A stretch of 64,000 nt of DNA from Ryuthela nishihirai (Eukaryota; Arthropoda; Arachnida; Araneae; Heptathelidae). The DNA is taken from positions 16,827,801 to 16,891,800 of the forward strand of contig JAWZYU010000019.1 in NCBI GenBank assembly GCA_038380435.1. The letters are read 5' to 3'. The notes beneath the pieces are model-generated. The model was not told where the DNA came from. It saw only the letters and a program-made list of their open reading frames with translations, and did no database searches. The translations under genes and the position numbers were made by a program. Position 1 is the first letter of the stretch; each line of letters begins with the position of its first letter. Positions 22,107-34,568 of this stretch are shown piece after piece.

Positions 22107-23130
22107 CGTTATTTGATTATTAGTAGTTTTTATGTGCAACGGAGCATCTTCAGTTGTTTTAGGGAATATCGTTCCTAACAACCATTTGTGTACTTAGTAA
22201 AAGCAAGATATTTGGTAAGAATTGATTCTATGATTTGTTATGTAGAAGACTTTGTAATTCAGTTTCTCAATGTTTTATTCTTTTGATATTTTATATTTAA
22301 TGTAGGTCAATAGTAATTAGCCATTAGTTTAGTTAGTTTATTTGTATATCAAATAATGAATGCTTCAGGTTCTACTTATTACTTGCAAATCGATTGCTTT
22401 ATTTACGAAAATAAATTCATTTGTTATCTGTTTGGATATTTCGAATTCACTCACGGTGTTAAACAAAAATAGCTAAAAATGAAAAAGAATGAAAAAGAAA
22501 TGAAAAAGAAATGCTGTGTCAAACAAAAGTAGCTAAAAAATCTATAGCACAATTACAAGCTCTCAAGACGTTCCCTCTACTGACAGCGGGACGAATCCGG
22601 ACCACTGAATGAATGCAAATGTAGGAGAGGAGTTTGAAAAGTAACGAGGCTGTTTACACTATCCATTCAGTGTTTGAAGATTCCCGAGGCTTTACTTTTT
22701 GATGCGAAAATTTCGCTCTTTTGAAGTAAAGCCCTTCAAATGCCATATATTTTTGCAGCAACCACCCAAGTCTCAAACATGTGCAATAAGCGTACAATAA
22801 ATTTGAATCTGTGTTGGGTACAGGATAGAAGTACTCTTTGTTGCTGCACAACACATCAACCACGGCAATCCCCGGTTCCGTCTCACGACACTACCAAGTT
22901 GAATGGAAAGCCGCGACTATCTACGGTCGGGGTCAAGCGACGTGAAGTATCTGACATCAAAAAAAATAAACACATTACTTAAAAAATAAACATATACTTC
23001 TATAGGCTACACCATATAGATGCATCTCATCCCCGACATCCTACGGCGAGCAGTTCTATAGAAGGAAAGCTCATCCATCGGTCAAAACCTGGAATTTACA
23101 CCGTTCCCCGGTTAGCCATGAACAAGGATA
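22107..23130. other. DPYD: Intron, no element identified
   Basis: AT-rich sequence with a short duplication near 22480-22535 (GTCAAACAAAAGTAGCTAAA, GAAAAAGAAATG units). The stretch 22650-22960 is somewhat less AT-rich but not recognised. Confidence 0.5.
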
Positions 23131-23455
23131 CGTAGATCCAAGTTCGCTCGGCACCCGGGGTGGAGACTCTTAGTGGGACCCAGATTTTGAAAAGGGCCCT
23201 TGTCTTTTAGGGGACCAATCCATTCGGCAGGACCCTTGAACTGCTCCACTGAGCGCCTGATTTTGAGGTCTTGGCACCACCCAACCAGGCCACTAAACCG
23301 GTCAGCGATGCCTTCGACCTCGGTTGGTCTTGGCTCTGTCAAACCGGGGCCCATACCGGTCAGCAGAGTCTTCGACCGGGTGCTGGGCCACAAGCCCCCC
23401 CCCCCACCACCACCACCACCATGACAAGGTGGTCCCCTATCGGGGGGGGGGGGGG
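23130..23455. other. GC-rich block of unknown origin in AT-rich intron
   Basis: GC-rich 325 bp with repeated ACCGGTCAGC-like words (AAACCGGTCAGCGATGCCTTCGA and ATACCGGTCAGCAGAGTCTTCGA), a poly-C/CCACCA stretch and a 13-G run. Both strands are open for 70-120 codons, as expected of GC-rich DNA. Possibly an unrecognised repeat. Confidence 0.5.
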
Positions 23456-23908
23456 CAGGATAGAGGTATATCACTTTCATTTGTTAATGGTGCAGCAGGA
23501 GTTTTAATTCAAGTATCATGTATCTGTGTGTTGTACTGAATAGGGGGTATCACCATTCTTTCAATAGTTCTTCCTGTGGCAACAAAATTTCCAACAGTCT
23601 CCTGGGAGATCTGATTCCGAATTCTCCAACTTTCCACCTTTACAAAACGGGTAGCGCAAGGGAAACTTACAAATTTCTTGCAACGCTACTCATTACAGAA
23701 AACAAACAGGCATGGTAAATTTCAAAATAACCCACACTTGCCTAATTACTACAGATGATTATCACTGTAGTGAGATTTCTTCCTTCCTATGGGAATTTCA
23801 ACCTGTCGTCCACGGCACTCAAATGCGGGATTTCTTAGTTTATTTCACATCCGTGATTATTCTGAAAATGAACATCCTCTATCCGAGATTACAACAATCA
23901 TTCTAAAT

Positions 23909-24215
23909 CAGGGGTTCTCAACGTGGGTTACGCGTTAAAATTTTTTGTGGTACGCCGTGAGAGCTCAAAAGTCGTTAGATCTGATTACTCAGTAAAATGT
24001 ATATAATTTTATAAGATTTGTTAAATTTTTATGTCATTTTTTGTGTTTATCGATATATGTAATTTATGAATACAAAATTTTATATGTTATATATATATTT
24101 TATTTTATTCCCATTGTTATACTATAACTATAGTTTTATCTGTCTATACAAGGAGTCGCCAGTTACATGCACATTTCCAGGGGGTACGTGAAGCATGAAA
24201 GTTTGAGAACCACTG
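23909..24215. mobile_element. Non-autonomous hAT element (MITE), 307 bp
   Basis: Terminal inverted repeats CAGGGGTTCTCAAC and, at the far end in reverse, CAGTGGTTCTCAAA: the known hAT-Charlie type terminus. The 8-bp flanks TTCTAAAT (23901-23908) and CTCTAGAT (24216-24223) agree with the hAT target consensus NTCTAGAN. The interior is AT-rich without ORF. Confidence 0.85.
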
Positions 24216-24223
24216 CTCTAGAT

Positions 24224-24724
24224 AATAATAATCAATTTTAAATGCTTGACGTAACAGTTATTATTTCTATTCAGTTACGTTTGGCGATGAATTCTTATAA
24301 ATGCCACTCTATTCTAAGTATTCCATATGGCCTCGAATTAGGAATTCTTTAAACTTGATGTCAGATACTTCACTCGCTTTAAAGGACAGTGTGATAAGCC
24401 AGTCATCTTTTACTAACAAATGCAACAAAATATGAAGAATGTTCAAACTTTCCGGTACATACATTCTATCAAACAGGTTTTAAGTATTGATATCTTTTAC
24501 TAATGCCATTGACACTTTAAATGTTGAAAAAATATTATAAGTTCAAACCGGATACTTTCATCGATGATTTTTCATTTTCCTACGAAAATTTATTTGGAAC
24601 GTGAGTCGCTTCCAATTTCTTTTTCCATTTATTTAACGACGAAGTAGAACAATGATTTTGTAGTACAGTGTAGATGTTCATTAAATAATATGCTTAAGTC
24701 ATTAATTTTTTTTTATCTTTACAG
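24224..24724. other. DPYD: Intron with gene-remnant-like fragments
   Basis: The segment 24391-24470 is an inverted copy of 26990-27065 (both read KPVIFY, stop, QMQQNM), and 24310-24375 resembles 21140-21200. They look like pieces of one dispersed repeat; its identity was not recognised. Confidence 0.5.
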
Positions 24725-24806
24725 CTCATCGGAGATACCACAATACCGTCTGCCATACGAAGTGGTGAATTTTGAGGTTGATCTTATGAAAGATTTAGGG
24801 GTGAAG
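24725..24806 (+). CDS. DPYD: DPYD exon (~residues 227-254)
   Basis: An 82-bp exon (TTACAG acceptor, GTAAGA donor). The first base completes the serine codon split from the previous exon, then 27 codons read [20 protein letters not shown] through MKDLGVK, closely matching the human segment TSEIPQFRLPY. It encodes the FAD-domain helix leading toward the NADPH domain and ends in phase 0. It is too short to stand out as an ORF; homology and phase fix it. Confidence 0.95.
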
Positions 24807-25026
24807 GTAAGAACAGAGAAACATTAATTCAGCGATTCTCCTTAAGCCGTTATTTCGGGGTGTAAGAGTTCACCAAAAATGAGTGTTTTTACCCTTAAAT
24901 GTTATATAATCTATGATTTAAAGCTAACTATTTCTGAAAGTAGGAGGTAAGAGAAAATAAGCTTGTATTCATTACGCGATACATTCACACGTGTTATTTT
25001 TATTACTGCTATTCAGTTTATTTATA

Positions 25027-25389
25027 TGCCAGGCTCATAATCTGTAGTTCCCAGCTTCGAGTCCCAGCTGGGTCAGCGTTGAGATTTATCTCCGCAAAAT
25101 TCCCCGCCCTGCCCACGGTCAGTAGGGGACACCGATGGGCTTGGAAAGGCCGCCGTCCGTCGGATGGGACGTTAAGCCGTGGCCCCGTGTGCGGGAGAGC
25201 CATACCCTGTGCACGTTAAATAACACGCTGGATGGCCTTGATGGGAGGCTACCATCTGTCTCCCAACAGCTGTTCCAGTGGGTCCCCTCCCCCAATCTTC
25301 TCTGAGCCTTCGGGGTCCTTATGACCTGGCCATTTAGCCCATGGTGTGCAAAAGAGTGCCGCTCAGAGGTAAAACAACCCAACCCAACC
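25027..25389 (+). repeat. SINE family 1, 5'-truncated copy with target duplication
   Basis: The tRNA A box is missing; the copy starts at about ATGCCAGGCTCATAATCTGT and ends AACAACCCAACCCAACC. CAGTTTATTTAT at its right end (25390-25401) repeats the left flank (25014-25025), so it inserted already truncated, as LINE-driven copies do. Confidence 0.88.
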
Positions 25390-25401
25390 CAGTTTATTTA
25401 T

Positions 25402-25942
25402 TTCCCTACATCCAGAAGTTAAGGACATCTCGCATTGCCTCAAATCTTAGTAAGTAGTTCATTCAAGACTGACGCCACGTGCTGACTTAAAACAATTGCT
25501 CAGATAAGAGTGTGTGTTGTATCAGGAAGTGATATCCGTGCTATGAAGAATGCTTCATATCCTTGAAAACGAAGTAACTATGGGAAGAGTTAGGGTCAGT
25601 TGTTAACCTTAACTCTTCCAACATAAGTTAGAATAAGTTGAGAGACTGATTTTAATATGTGCATAAAACAGTGACGTATATTACTTTGAATTGGGAAAAT
25701 GTATTATAAATTCATAGAGTTATAACGTCAGGAAAAGGACATCGTTCCAGAAAGCGAACTGCTTTGATAGGGTGTAAAAAAGTGTTAGGTAAAATTTCTT
25801 TACATAACACTAGATTAAGAGATAGACGAGATAGGTAATTCATAAAGTGGTATTATACTAATGAAAGAGGTACTTTGTAGACCTAGAAATGATATACAGT
25901 AGTTATAACTAAGAATTCACTGTGAAACCCTTTTATTGAGTA
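25402..25942. other. DPYD: Intron, nothing recognised
   Basis: AT-rich; no element seen. Confidence 0.6.
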
Positions 25943-26940
25943 CTAGTTGAACGTACCCGGCGCTGCCTGTGTGTCACTTTTAATCTGTACATTTTTATTT
26001 TCACTACACTAAAGGTAAATTTTGTAAGTACTTTCCCCCCGATACTTTAACACAGATTTTCAGCAGGAAGAAATTTGCCCAGTGTTGGCTTGGATCATTG
26101 TTGACGTCAGCGAGCTCTCTCATAGCTTCTGCGTAAGCTATCGAGATTTTTATTTCCGTTACCACAGATTTGTCTCCCTATGGCTCCCGTGATATTCGTC
26201 CGCACGGTTCAAATTTCCTGCACAGCGTCCCCCGTGTGCCCAGTGATTGGTTTAAAAATCTGGTTCCCATTTGGTCCGTGGCTTCGTTTCTACACAAATT
26301 GTGACAGCTCATGTCTCACTTTTAATCTGCACATTCTGTGTTTCCTACACTAATGGTTATTTTTGTGAGTATCCCCCCCCCCTGGCATTTTACACAGTTT
26401 GAAGAAGAATTTCCCGGTATTGCAAAGGTCATTGCTGACTCGACGCGCGATCTCAGAGCCGGTGGCAAACGATCGAGATATTTATTTCGTCAGATTTTGG
26501 TATTCTGTTGTTCCCGACGTACTTCACCGAAAGGTTTCAAATTTCGTAGGTTCCCCTGCCCGACCCCTTGTTTGTTTAGAAAATCAGGTCCTTAGCTGCA
26601 ATGGAACGCTTCAATAATGCCTTTGGAAATGTGGGGAATCTGGCAACGGCAGCAGATTTAAATGCTATTTTAACTCTTTACTTGAAGAGTTAGGGAGCAG
26701 TAAATAGTAACAATAGATTTGACAGCGATTCTCGTTTTCCGTAGGAATAGCATGGTAAATATTTTTGTTTCTAGCAAGACCCCCCTTTTAGACTTTCGAC
26801 CTGACATTTGGCACTGCAATCCGGCCACAACCTGAAACATTCTCTGAAAATTTGGAGCGTGTACGTTGATGTTCCGATGAGTTATGGCTGCCACAGACAG
26901 ACACAAAGACACACAGACATCTTTTATTATATAGATTTGT
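25943..26940 (+). repeat. Interspersed repeat family 3, two tandem diverged units
   Basis: It starts ACTAGTTGAACGTACCCGGC and ends in ACAGACAGACACAAAGACAC followed by CTTTTATTATATAGAT. Internal words (TCACTTTTAATCTG, CTACACTAA) occur at 25973 and 26312, so two related units are joined. A diverged copy is at 58738-59165, sharing TTTTGCGTCTAGCAAG-like text. The CCCGGC start and CAGACAGACA end recall a widespread invertebrate repeat type, which I cannot name with certainty. Confidence 0.55.
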
Positions 26941-28422
26941 TGATGTGGTAAGCCTAAAATATGACGCTTCAACATTTAATACTTGTTTTTTAGAATGTAT
27001 GTATCGGAAAGTTTGAAAATTATTCATATTTTGTTGCATTTGTTAGTAAAAGATGACTGGCTTATCAACTGTACAGCACTGGAAATGTTTCGGAAATAAA
27101 ACAGCCATTTCAGATAGTCATCAAGGATGTCAGCCCAAACATTCACTTGAAACCTCTTCTGATGCTGAGACTGGATGGCTTCATGACGATTTTTCTGTGC
27201 CAAGCGGTGAATATTAGGAAAAATCGCAATACCATTTTGAAGACTATTCGAAGTGGCATTGTGAATTAATGCCACTGCTATTATGCCATTATGATTCATC
27301 TGTGAAAAGCAGACAATGGAGATGCAATTCACTGCTGCAGAAACCATTGCAAAAACATGACTCGTGGATGAAAATCAGCAAGTTCGAGGGCCTATACTAG
27401 CTGCACGTAACATGGGTAGAGCTGTTTTTGATGACAAATTCTCCGTGAGCAATCCGTGTTCCGTGATACGTGATCCGTGTTCTGACACGTCTGGTTGCTC
27501 CCAATCTGCAATAACAGGTGAACAGGATCCTTATCTGTCAAAGATGTCGGCGGATGGCTGGACATCATCGACTGTGCGGAAAAGCTATCCCGAAGAGACG
27601 CTGAGCTTCACTGCAGTTTCCTTTCGCCATAAATGAAATGAATGTCTGCCATTTCAGCTTTGGAGAACTGATTATTCAAGGTCAAGGGCGGAAATAACAC
27701 GTGGATTAACAATAACAACAAGACTACTGATCACTTACACGTAACTTCAGAACAACTGCCGAATCACTTTATGCAGCATTACATCACCCAGAAGAGGTGG
27801 GATTTTGTCCAACATTTTCCTACAATCTACTATGCTGTCCGACATGAATGTGATGCAAATTTTCCGAGCATCGTATCTTTTGATAGGCTTCCTTACTTTC
27901 ACTCTCAAAATATGCTACAACTCGGAAGCGAAGCATTTCTTGCCCAATGTTCATGGGAGCATTTTTCATCAGTAGTAGTCATCACTCACAATCAGTAGAA
28001 CACATTCCCAAAGTTTGACTAGACTTTTCGGAAATACTCTCTCTATATATAAGATACTCAACAAAAGTGTTATTAACTAATTTTGAGCTGTCCCATTTTC
28101 TTACTTTTCATTTTTGAACGAGATATATAAAGACTTGCATATCATATATAAGCTCCATATAATATACAGAGTTCTTTGTCGAATGTCTCAGGGGATACCT
28201 TCTGTAGCTTTTGGGAGAAGGGTTATACGTACGATGATTCAAGATTTCCACCACCGACAGAAGTTTGTCACACCCCTATACATCAAATCACTTTTACAGC
28301 CATTTCTCTAACCTGATTTACTGAACAAAATATAACTTTAAAGAGGTAGTGTATTATACTAATCGTTTTATTATGTTTGACTCCGACGTGATGTTTTTTC
28401 TTCTTTCTGTTTGTTGTAATAG
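26941..28422. other. DPYD: Intron with a decayed transposase-like piece
   Basis: The minus strand at about 27260-27085 reads QKNRHEAIQSQHQKRFQVNV then WADILDDYL, resembling a segment before the second catalytic residue of some eukaryotic DDE transposases. It is followed by unrelated sequence. The remainder to 28422 has no recognised gene. Confidence 0.4.
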
Positions 28423-28507
28423 ATAGAATTGGGCAAAAGTCTTGGTAAAGAATTATCTCTAACGTCACTTCGAGACGATAGCTTCAAAGCCGTATTTATT
28501 GGAATAG
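28423..28507 (+). CDS. DPYD: DPYD exon (~residues 255-284)
   Basis: An 85-bp exon, acceptor TAATAG and donor GTGAGT, reading IELGKSLGKELSLTSLRDDS then FKAVFIGI and the first base of a glycine codon. It is one residue shorter than the human segment [29 protein letters not shown] as I recall it. It falls at the FAD/NADPH domain boundary (AFIGIG motif). Confidence 0.94.
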
Positions 28508-28909
28508 GTGAGTATAAGTAAAAAGAAAATTATGAAATGTGTGAAGAAAGAATATAATATAGTAAAAATATATAATTTTGAGAATTTCTAATGCAACCGT
28601 TTAGTTTTGAAGAAGAAATTGTTTCCATTGGAAGAGGAGACGAATGTATATGATGCATGTTTTGTTCAAGAAGTCTGCTTTAGATAGTTTTCAAATTAAA
28701 CGGAACTAAAAGTTACTCAGCTTTTTTATTTATTTTGCGCTTATTCGCCTAGAAAGATATCGTCTACTTTAAGAGAGTCACTAAATCACCTTTTGGGTCA
28801 AATTAAGGTTACTATTGTGGGAAACTAGAAATCGCAACCCTGATCATTACTAGAAATCACAACCCTGATCATTACTTGGTGATTATTGCCTTTAACCTAA
28901 GATTCCAGG

Positions 28910-29275
28910 GGTTGGCTCAGTCACAGAGCCTTACGGTTTTAATTTGCGGTTCTCAGGTTCGAGTTCCAAATGTGCCTGCTTTCAGAATTTTCTCCACTAA
29001 CCCCCGTTCTAACATCTGTGAAGAATAGGACAGTAATGGGCTTGAAAAGTACACCCTTCGTCGGATGGAACTTAAGACGTGGGCCTGTGTTCTGTGGGGA
29101 GCTATACACTGTGCACATTAGAATACTTTGGATGGCAGTGACGAGAGACTACCATCTGTCTAATGGATTCTCCGTCCCTTAACCAACTCTGAATCATTTG
29201 ATCCTTGTGAGCTGGCCAGTTAACCCATTATGTGTACAAAAGTGCTTCCCAGAGATAAAACTAAAACAACTCACC
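28910..29275 (+). repeat. SINE family 1, old diverged copy
   Basis: Head GGTTGGCTCAGTCACAGAGC and B box GGTTCGAGTTCC, then body words GGGCTTGAAAAGTACACC and CACTGTGCACATTAGAA. Strongly diverged from the 54808 copy. It lies only ~30 bp from the oppositely oriented copy at 29315. Confidence 0.78.
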
Positions 29276-29314
29276 TTGACCATTACTGATCGAATTTTAA
29301 GCTTTATATCTCAG

Positions 29315-29703
29315 GTTGGGTTGGGTTGTTTTACCTCTGAGCTGCACTTTTTTGCACACCATGGGCTAAATGGCCAGGTCACATGGACCCCGAAGGCTCA
29401 GAGAAGGTTGGGGGAGGGGACCCACTGCAACAGCTGTTGGGAGACAGATGGTAGCCTCCCGTCAAGGCCATCCAGCGTGTTCTTTAATGTGCACAGGGTA
29501 TGTCTCTTCCGCACACGGGGCCACGGCTTAACGTCCCATCCGACGGACGGCGGTCTTTCCAAGTCCATCGGCGTCCCCTACTGACCGTGGGCAGGACGGG
29601 GAATTTTGCGGAGATAAATCTCAACGCTGACCCAGCTGGGACTCGAACCTAGGAACTACAGATTACGAGCCTGGCACGCTACCGACTGAGCCAGCCCCGC
29701 CCC
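29315..29703 (-). repeat. SINE family 1, full-length copy, perfect 11-bp target duplication
   Basis: A minus-strand copy with complete head (ending GGGGCGGGGCTGGCTCAGTC in reverse) and body, flanked by TTATATCTCAG on both sides (29304-29314, 29704-29714). Confidence 0.92.
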
Positions 29704-30121
29704 TTATATCTCAGGAGTATCAGTACCCTACTAGGAAACGAAAAAAGGATTCAGCGATTCAGTAATAAAGAATCACAGTATATGTCCTGTAGACATGGAA
29801 CTCATGAAATAATAAGCTGAAAAGGGAGACCAAGAGACGTGGGTTCGAATCCTACTCACGCCAAAATTTTTTTCAGTTTATTGTTTCATGGATTCAGTGA
29901 CTTTTTACTTAACGTGGACAGTATGACTATTTTAGAAATCTTGTAGCAAATGATTTCCTATGGAAATCATTTTCTCCTGAGATTGAGCAGCAGTGACGAA
30001 TGAATATGTGGGCCCCTGTTGATTCTTAGCCATAAGGTATCCCCAGCCACATCTCTATTCCTATTTATATCCATATTTTAAATATCATATACAGAAAGAA
30101 AATAAAAAATAAATAAAATTA

Positions 30122-30300
30122 ATTACCCCCTTCAAGCAGCTGCTTGCCACAGAGGTCTGACAGGAACCTGCCAGTTTATATGCCATAGTAGAAGGTCTGT
30201 GAGGATGGCAGGACCTCATCAGAAAAGCAACATCCCTTACCCGCGGTTCGAACTCAGGAGGTGAACTCAATAGCGCACGGTCAGCGACATATCTGTTGTA
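30122..30300 (-). repeat. SINE family 2 copy, minus strand
   Basis: It contains CAAGCAGCTGCTTGCCACAG and CTGACAGGAACCTGCCAGTT as in the copies at 18331 and 55532. The tRNA-like head (30240-30300) is diverged. Confidence 0.82.
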
Positions 30301-33300
30301 CTTCTGTGATACGTCATTGAGTGGCGGCAGATTTCGGCGCCCTGTAATTCTGCAGATGACCGATTGATAAGAAATTTGGCGTGGTGGTCTCTCTTTCGTG
30401 GCCCTATGTTGGGTTAAAAGAAATCGGTTCCTAACTGGCGTGGGTTAGGATTGCTCCCGTTGCGAATGTACTGAATCTCTGGGGGCTCTGCAGTCTCCTC
30501 GGCTAGCTTGAAAGTTATGAATGGAGCAATACGTTATCAATGAGGATCTATGGACTAAACGTTTGGCGAAATATAGTTAGTTAAAAATATAATTTGATGT
30601 AGAAGTTGTAGTAACTAAATCAATTAAAAATAATTGAATTCTTCTTCTAGAAGCGTGATGAAGAGAATTTCAATGGTCAAAAATATCCGCATTGTCCTTT
30701 CATCTGAGCCTGTAAGTATCCTGTTCCAGCTTTGTTATTGTTGTATTGGCTCTTTCGTCCACAATCCGCCTCTGATGGTCAGTTCCAGGTTTCCAAAAAA
30801 GAGAAGTTATTTAACTGTGGTCAGCGGAAGTTTGCGACATGTAATTTAACAGTTTTTATTCCTAATCTAAAATTTAATGTGGAAACTACGACAATTCACT
30901 CTGAAATATATGTTTTTAACGCAGTTAATTTAAGCTGATTTATTTTTCCCCCGTTATTAAGGGCAGTATTTTTAATATATCTTTGAACAAGGATAAAAAT
31001 AGGATATAATAATATTACTAATTTTAACCTTCTGCTTGGTTTCCTCATACAATTTCAGTAAGGGTAGAACTTTAAACGTACTCAGATCCTTATACATGAG
31101 CTTCTAAATAAATGTTTTATGATATAATCAACAAGCCCTTGGGAGGGACGGGATCCCGAGTCCAACGCCGACCCCCAACTTCGCCATTCTTTGTCCCTCA
31201 TTAGGGGAATTATAAATTTTTATATCCAAGTATTTTTATTTGGGCTACTAAGGCTGAAGATCCTTTATCGTTTTTTTTTTTGTCTAAAAAAAGGTGATTT
31301 TTTTTAAGCAGCGCTTTTTTTAGTGTGCTAGCTCTATTTGTTTTGCATAATGAACAGAAAAAAATTCAAATAATATTGCTTTTATTAACAATAAGTATAT
31401 ATTTTTCGATTAAAATATTAATATTTTAAAATAATTTAAACGTTACAATTTTGCATTATTTAAAATTAAAACTTTAATATTAAATCGTACTTAAACAGTG
31501 TTTTGTAATTAAATTAATGAAGTAGTAAATTTGTGTTCCCTTAAATAAAGTATGAACCACTTCTGGCTATTAAAATAGGAAATACAAAATAAAACAATTT
31601 AAATTGGAAATACAAAATATTCGAATATTTTATAGCACCTCACTGAACAAAATTGATATTTAACAGTTGTAGACCCATCAAATTCTAAACTCTACTGTTT
31701 AAGGAAAAAAGAATGCAATCCTTTTGAGAAACCCCTTCACTTCTAAATCATAAGTTTTAATTCTCATGGAAAGACCACCTTTACGAAAGAAAAACTTTAG
31801 GATTCCAAGAATTCTCCCTCCCTCTCCCCCGCAAAAATATGAAATATTAAAATTAAAATTCCGAAGTTTTCCGTTGCATTCCAGTGGTCTGCATTGAGAC
31901 ACTTTTAGAATCCTTTCCATTGGTAATACTGGTGTTGGCCGCGATACCCTGGTCGGTAACAAAAGCGCAAACTTTGTGATGCCTTGTCTGAAATTCGAAT
32001 CCCACTCTCTTTGTTTTATCATCAAATAGTCTCTGTTTCTATTTGCTCGTAAGGATTTTTTTGCTGGAAACTAAGTAAGCTTAATTCCTCTAGCACAGAG
32101 GCTCAATGGGCCAATCGTTTTGTATACACTACAAATCAAGTCCAATTGTTTATGGTTCGACTGAGAAGCTACGCGAATTTTGATGAGCGTTCGCTGTGAC
32201 ATCTCAATGGGTAATTTATAAATCATTGCTCACTTTATGGCATCAGCAGAGGAGGTTTATTGTTAAGAAACCTGCACTTTCATTGAATTGAAGTTATCTA
32301 CGCGTTACTGGAAATCCCGATTTCGTGTTTGTGAAAGGCTGAAACGTTGGGCAAATAAAATTTAGGAGGAATATTATCTTACTGTAGGAAAGGATTAAAT
32401 CTGCAAGTAGAAAGTTTAAACTATCTTTATAGCAGAAGTGGGTAAATATAGCTCTAGAGCAATTCGTTTCCGGCTTTCAGAATGGATAATAAAGAGAAAG
32501 TAATATTCGGAGGATAAATTTCTTTTCGGAATCGATAAGACTAAGATCCACAACATTGTGAGTTTTTATACTAATATATTAATTGCATTAGTTTTACATG
32601 CATTTGCATTTTGTGTAAATGTATATCACTTTTATTTGTCACTTTTTATTACAAAACAAAATTTTCTGTTAAATCAATGTCTCTTTTTTTATTAAATGCA
32701 ACTGCAAAGTACAATTGAAATGGAAAAGGTTTAACGAAATAAATTTAAAATTATAGAAACAAAACGTTGTTAAAATATATTAATGTGGCTTTTCAAATTC
32801 TCACGAATCCCCTTTCTTACTCCAATCATTTTCAGAATGTTTTTCCCAATTTGTTAAGAAATCAATTCTATTATTTACCTTATTGAGTTAAGAAATTAAT
32901 TTGTGCAGACCTCTATGTCTACTGGTGTCCAAAAGTAAGCATGATTTAGAAATTATGAAAGATCTCAAAAACATGACAATGAAATGCTCTGAAATTTGGA
33001 GTGACAATGCATTATTATTTGACGCAAAGAACATTGATTGAGTCATAGAGCAAAACAATCGCATGATTTTCATGCGTTATGCAAATAAATGCAGGAATGT
33101 CCTATCTAAGGGGTTTATCTCAATAGAACGGAGAGGTTATAACGGAATCTCATGACCCGGAACAGATACACAAGCATCACAACGACTTATGCTATTTATC
33201 GTGCTGGTCATGTGGTCTGGCAGCAAGAAATTGTTTGACTGGGTAGTGCAAATCTTAACATAGATACATGTAGCGTATTATTCTGTTTTGCCAAGGTGTC

Positions 33301-33770
33301 AGACAGGTGTTTTGTCATAGCCATCAGTTTTAATAAATACTTCCAGTGTTTTGGTTGGTAAGGCATTACTAACGTTTCAAAGGCTTAAAATTTTAACTAT
33401 TTATGTGAATCAACTGAGCGACAGAATTGGTTCACGATTCTCTAGTTCAACTTAAAATCACGGGAATATAGTCACTACTGGAGATCCAAAATTTCAGCTG
33501 GCCATTAAAATGTTATGGGAATCGAAGTATTATAATGATTCCTACTTCTAAAATCCACATGCCTGAATCCTTTGTTTATTTAGTGAATAAAATAACTCTT
33601 CAAGGATTTGCAGAAATTTGAAACTTTGCAAATGCACTTCATCTGTACACTTGGGTGGTCGGCAAAGGACCCGCAGACCACTCACGCAGGATGAAAGTTT
33701 TGATTTGGGGACTATGAGGAGGAATTATTTTCTAAATTTACGGGGCCCACTGTACCATAATATTGTGCTG
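30301..33770. other. DPYD: DPYD intron, 3.4 kb without recognised features
   Basis: No ORF with a known domain and no repeat matching others in the window. AT-rich throughout, with a slightly GC-richer patch at 30310-30500 and another at 31140-31200. Confidence 0.55.
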
Positions 33771-33859
33771 CAGTGAGCTGTGGGTTCATATAGCTAGTTC
33801 GGTTGAAAACCTTCATAGTTTCCACGGTTAGATCACTCCAGTCAGTTTTTCAAGATATT

Positions 33860-34140
33860 GATCAATTACCGAAACCAATGGATTTGGAAAGACCGTTTAT
33901 CGGTTGGGACGTTAAGTCGTGATTCCGTGTGGGGAAAAGCAATACGTTGTGCACTTTAAAAATACAAAATGAATGAATTTGATGAGAATTTTCATTTGTT
34001 CTCTAACATCTATCCAGTGGACATTCTTTCACTACCGAAACATCGGGGCCTTACCATTTAGCCAAACGAAACATTGGGGCCTTACCATATAGGCCGAAAT
34101 ATTCAAACCTTACCATTTAGCCAATTGACTCCAGTTTGGG
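33860..34140 (+). repeat. SINE family 1, very old copy
   Basis: It retains CAATGGATTTGGAAAGACCG, TTGGGACGTTAAGTCGTG and TTGTGCACTTTAAA in the correct order. The 3' part has a local triplication of GGGGCCTTACCAT-like text (34050-34115). Confidence 0.65.
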
Positions 34141-34568
34141 CAGGCCACCATGGAGCTCAATTAGATTCTCAGCTGCAAATTATTGAGGTTATACTTTTAT
34201 CTCCATACAGAATCTTCCGGATTATTTCGTTAAAATGAAACACGACAATCACCATCATTGATTGATTCGATATGAATTAATCTAAGAAGAAAATAAGCTC
34301 AACACTTGCACAGTCAGGACCCCAACTTCCCTTCTAATCTCAGTTATGAGACTAACTCTTAACAAAATGCATACCTTTACTTTAAGGTAAGTTGACTGTA
34401 CTAGCAAAAGGCTTTTTTTTAAATGAAAATATATTAAACATTGCACTATACATATGAAATTATACTGAATCACTTACTGATATATATATTATATAATTAA
34501 TTACTTTTCATTAATATTCATTTAAAATATACAAAAATATTTAAACGTCATTTATTTTTATTTTTCAG

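Noticed and set aside
23112..23480. Overlapping ORFs on both strands in the GC-rich block
   Set aside because: GC-rich sequence lacks stops; the residues are low-complexity Pro/Gly/His runs.
29833..29866. tRNA-like 3' half (GTGGGTTCGAATCCTAC followed by TCACGCCA and a T run)
   Set aside because: The T arm is good, but no anticodon or D arm precedes it. Treated as a tRNA or SINE fragment, too small to call.
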